A stretch of 58,031 nt of DNA, from contig NW_019091377.1 in NCBI RefSeq assembly GCF_001949145.1, positions 1,931,134 through 1,989,164 of the forward strand, in the 5' to 3' direction. Below, in pieces: positions 56,901 through 58,031 of this stretch. Source of the stretch: Acanthaster planci (Eukaryota > Echinodermata > Asteroidea > Valvatida > Acanthasteridae). Below the pieces are notes generated by a model that made no database searches, had not been told where the DNA came from, and saw nothing but the letters and a program-made list of their open reading frames with translations. Position 1 is the first letter of the stretch, and every line of letters starts with the position of its first letter. Both the position numbers and the translations under genes were made by a program.

Positions 56901-57225
56901 CTGTCTCCAGAATTGGTCACTTCTCCTTTGAGATTTGGTGGTATCAAAGTGTTGGTGAACCCAGTGTCAATTAGGAATAGATTCTTTGCCACCAGAACAA
57001 TTCTATCCACAAACAACCCATACCGACGGCCCAAACTAAGATCAGGCAGAGTTTTAACTCAATGTCCATCTCCTTGTCTTGACCTCTTTCCACCACCACT
57101 CTTACTGTCTCTGTATAATCTTTTGGACCCTTTTGACCTCTCAGCCTGCCCGCAAGCCCTACAGGGGGCTGATCGCTGTTTGCCAGCTGCCGGGCTTTTG
57201 CACATTCCTGGGCGAAATGCCAGAG
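53922..57225 (-). pseudogene. Ty3/gypsy gag-pol remnant on - strand
   Basis: From N to C on -: HFAQEC, half of a gag zinc knuckle (57205); FLIDTGFTNTLIPP, the aspartic protease with Asp-Thr-Gly (56960-56968); FQDVFSRGDHDIGQT and QRQVSELDQRGVIEPCDSPW with CIDYRKLKAVT, the RT fingers (55933-56298). A 1.07-kb interruption follows. Next come RT palm/thumb pieces around 54430-54870, with LIYSDVIIFF in place of Y-x-D-D, and RNase H (DTDVSGDGIDALLSQVQDG, YASRKLSKPEKKYSVTRKEL, then TDHAALWWLLNFK). Multiple stops and frame changes; inactive. No integrase seen. Confidence 0.85.
54866..55935. mobile_element. Insertion splitting the gypsy RT
   Basis: Gypsy coding stops near 54866 and resumes near 55935. 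The inserted DNA shows ATGCCAACTTTTG near both edges (54867 and 55847, direct) and GGCAACTTTTGGCAACTTTC inside (55129). No recognisable coding. Element class unknown. Confidence 0.4.
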
Positions 57226-57227
57226 TT

Positions 57228-57380
57228 GTAGACTCAAGTCACTTGACTTGAACTCGAGTACGACTCAAGTCACTATTTTTGTAACTCATGAGTTGACTTG
57301 TAACTATCAGTTTTTGACTTGCAACTTGACTTGGACTTGCAAAAAATGACTTGTGACTTCACTCGGACTTGCACATTGTG
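57228..57380. repeat. GACTTG/CAAGTC-rich degenerate repeat
   Basis: A run of GACTTG, CAAGTC, ACTTGT and ACTCAAGTC words with hexamer-like but irregular spacing. It begins inside the gypsy zinc-knuckle region. Widespread type of simple/hairpin repeat in animals. Confidence 0.75.
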
Positions 57381-57799
57381 ATTTGTTACCGATGGAAGTC
57401 ATAAAACTATTCAATCAAACCATTAACAGTTTTAAACTAGGCCTATCAACTTAGGCCTTGTGTTTGTAAAATAATGTCTCATCTGCCCAAGGCTACGTCT
57501 GAATCACCTGTCTGTTGTAGTCTTGCACATCGTTTTCTTCGGCAATGCTTAGGTTTTTATTGTTTTCCCCGAGACTTTCCAGGGGAGCCAATCAACAGCT
57601 TTATTTGAGCCTTAAACTGAATTATTTATATCCGTTCAGACATCACTCTGCCTAAAATTGCAACAAAAAAAGTATCCTGATTTTGGAGGCTGAATATCTC
57701 CACGTAAAATGCCGCGTTTAGGTCGTTTTACAGACACACTAACAGATTATTAACGATTGCCAATATTCAGATATCTGTAGAGTATTCATCTTGTAAATT

Positions 57800-58031
57800 C
57801 CTCCCCCACATTCAGTGTGGGTCAGGTCTTCTGGAGAATACCTACCCAAACAGTCACTACATATGCAAATTTCCCATGTGCCTATTATTATTCGCTGAAA
57901 AGATTGATTACCTGTGGATCCCCCTGATAATGCAACACGGTCTCGCAACCTTGATCATCCTTTTTGAAAGCGACTCAAAAGGTCGGAGTTACATGTAGAG
58001 TGAGGAGGATGGGTGGGAGAGGACTGTTTGG
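57800..58031 (-). mobile_element. DIRS-type element end, cut by window edge (DIRS-4)
   Basis: The tip CTCCCCCACATTCAGTGTGG preceded by AATTC, then CTACCCAAACAGTCACTACA and an ITR resembling DIRS-1 and DIRS-2. The last bases (GGACTGTTTGG) are where the ICR begins in the other copies, so the body lies beyond the window. Confidence 0.8.

Overview
This window looks like an intron-rich invertebrate nuclear genome assembly. It is AT-rich, has multi-exon genes with GT-AG introns up to about 10 kb, a 554-base N gap, and many decayed transposable elements. DIRS-type tyrosine-recombinase retrotransposons, CR1/Jockey-like LINEs, Ty3/gypsy fragments, tRNA-derived SINEs and the frequent word TACATGTA suggest a marine invertebrate, for example a cephalochordate, hemichordate, echinoderm or mollusc. 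The sequence alone does not fix the species. There is no bacterial-style gene packing, no CRISPR array and no rRNA.

Two host genes are visible, arranged tail to tail. (1) On the + strand, five exons (about 2052-2179, 4316-4522, 5000-5080, 13597-13718, 22632-22796) encode the C-terminal two thirds of an extended short-chain dehydrogenase/reductase of the dihydroflavonol-4-reductase-like type. Its N-terminal NADP-binding exons are not found and probably lie upstream of the window. (2) On the - strand, three exons (47163-47296, 46535-46602, 35576-36365) encode most of a nucleotide-sugar transporter that I recognise as SLC35A5. Its 5' exons were not found.

The rest is intronic and intergenic sequence filled with nested repeats. 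Region by region: 1-310, paired inverted tRNA-SINE; 990-1535, 14455-14625 plus 17112-17179, and 27641-28236, three copies of one TTAA-flanked non-autonomous DNA element, the middle one split by a LINE; 2777-3430 and 9150-9817, inverted copies of another repeat; 7653-8870, a tandem array; 10250-11250, a DIRS recombinase fragment; 14626-17112 and 18990-20035, dead LINEs; 18250-18690, a run of covarying small hairpins; 23606-24001, a piggyBac-like MITE; 29236-29957, a palindrome around the assembly gap.

From 31 kb on, four related DIRS elements dominate, all in the same orientation. They lie at 31477-33429 (a short derivative), 36455-44193 (the fullest, with inverted terminal repeats, an internal complementary region, and gag-, RT-, RNase H- and recombinase-coding remnants, itself interrupted by a 2.2-kb TIR element), 49407-51062 (truncated, inserted into a gypsy fragment) and 57800 to the window end. 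Gypsy pol remnants lie at 48400-49406 (+) and 53922-57225 (-), and a pogo-like MITE lies at 51897-52589.

The most distinctive signals are the complete ITR/ICR architecture of the DIRS family, two separate arrays of short hairpins with compensatory stem changes (18.25-18.69 kb and 32.55-32.89 kb), and an exon-like reading frame carried inside the TIR element that interrupts the large DIRS copy.
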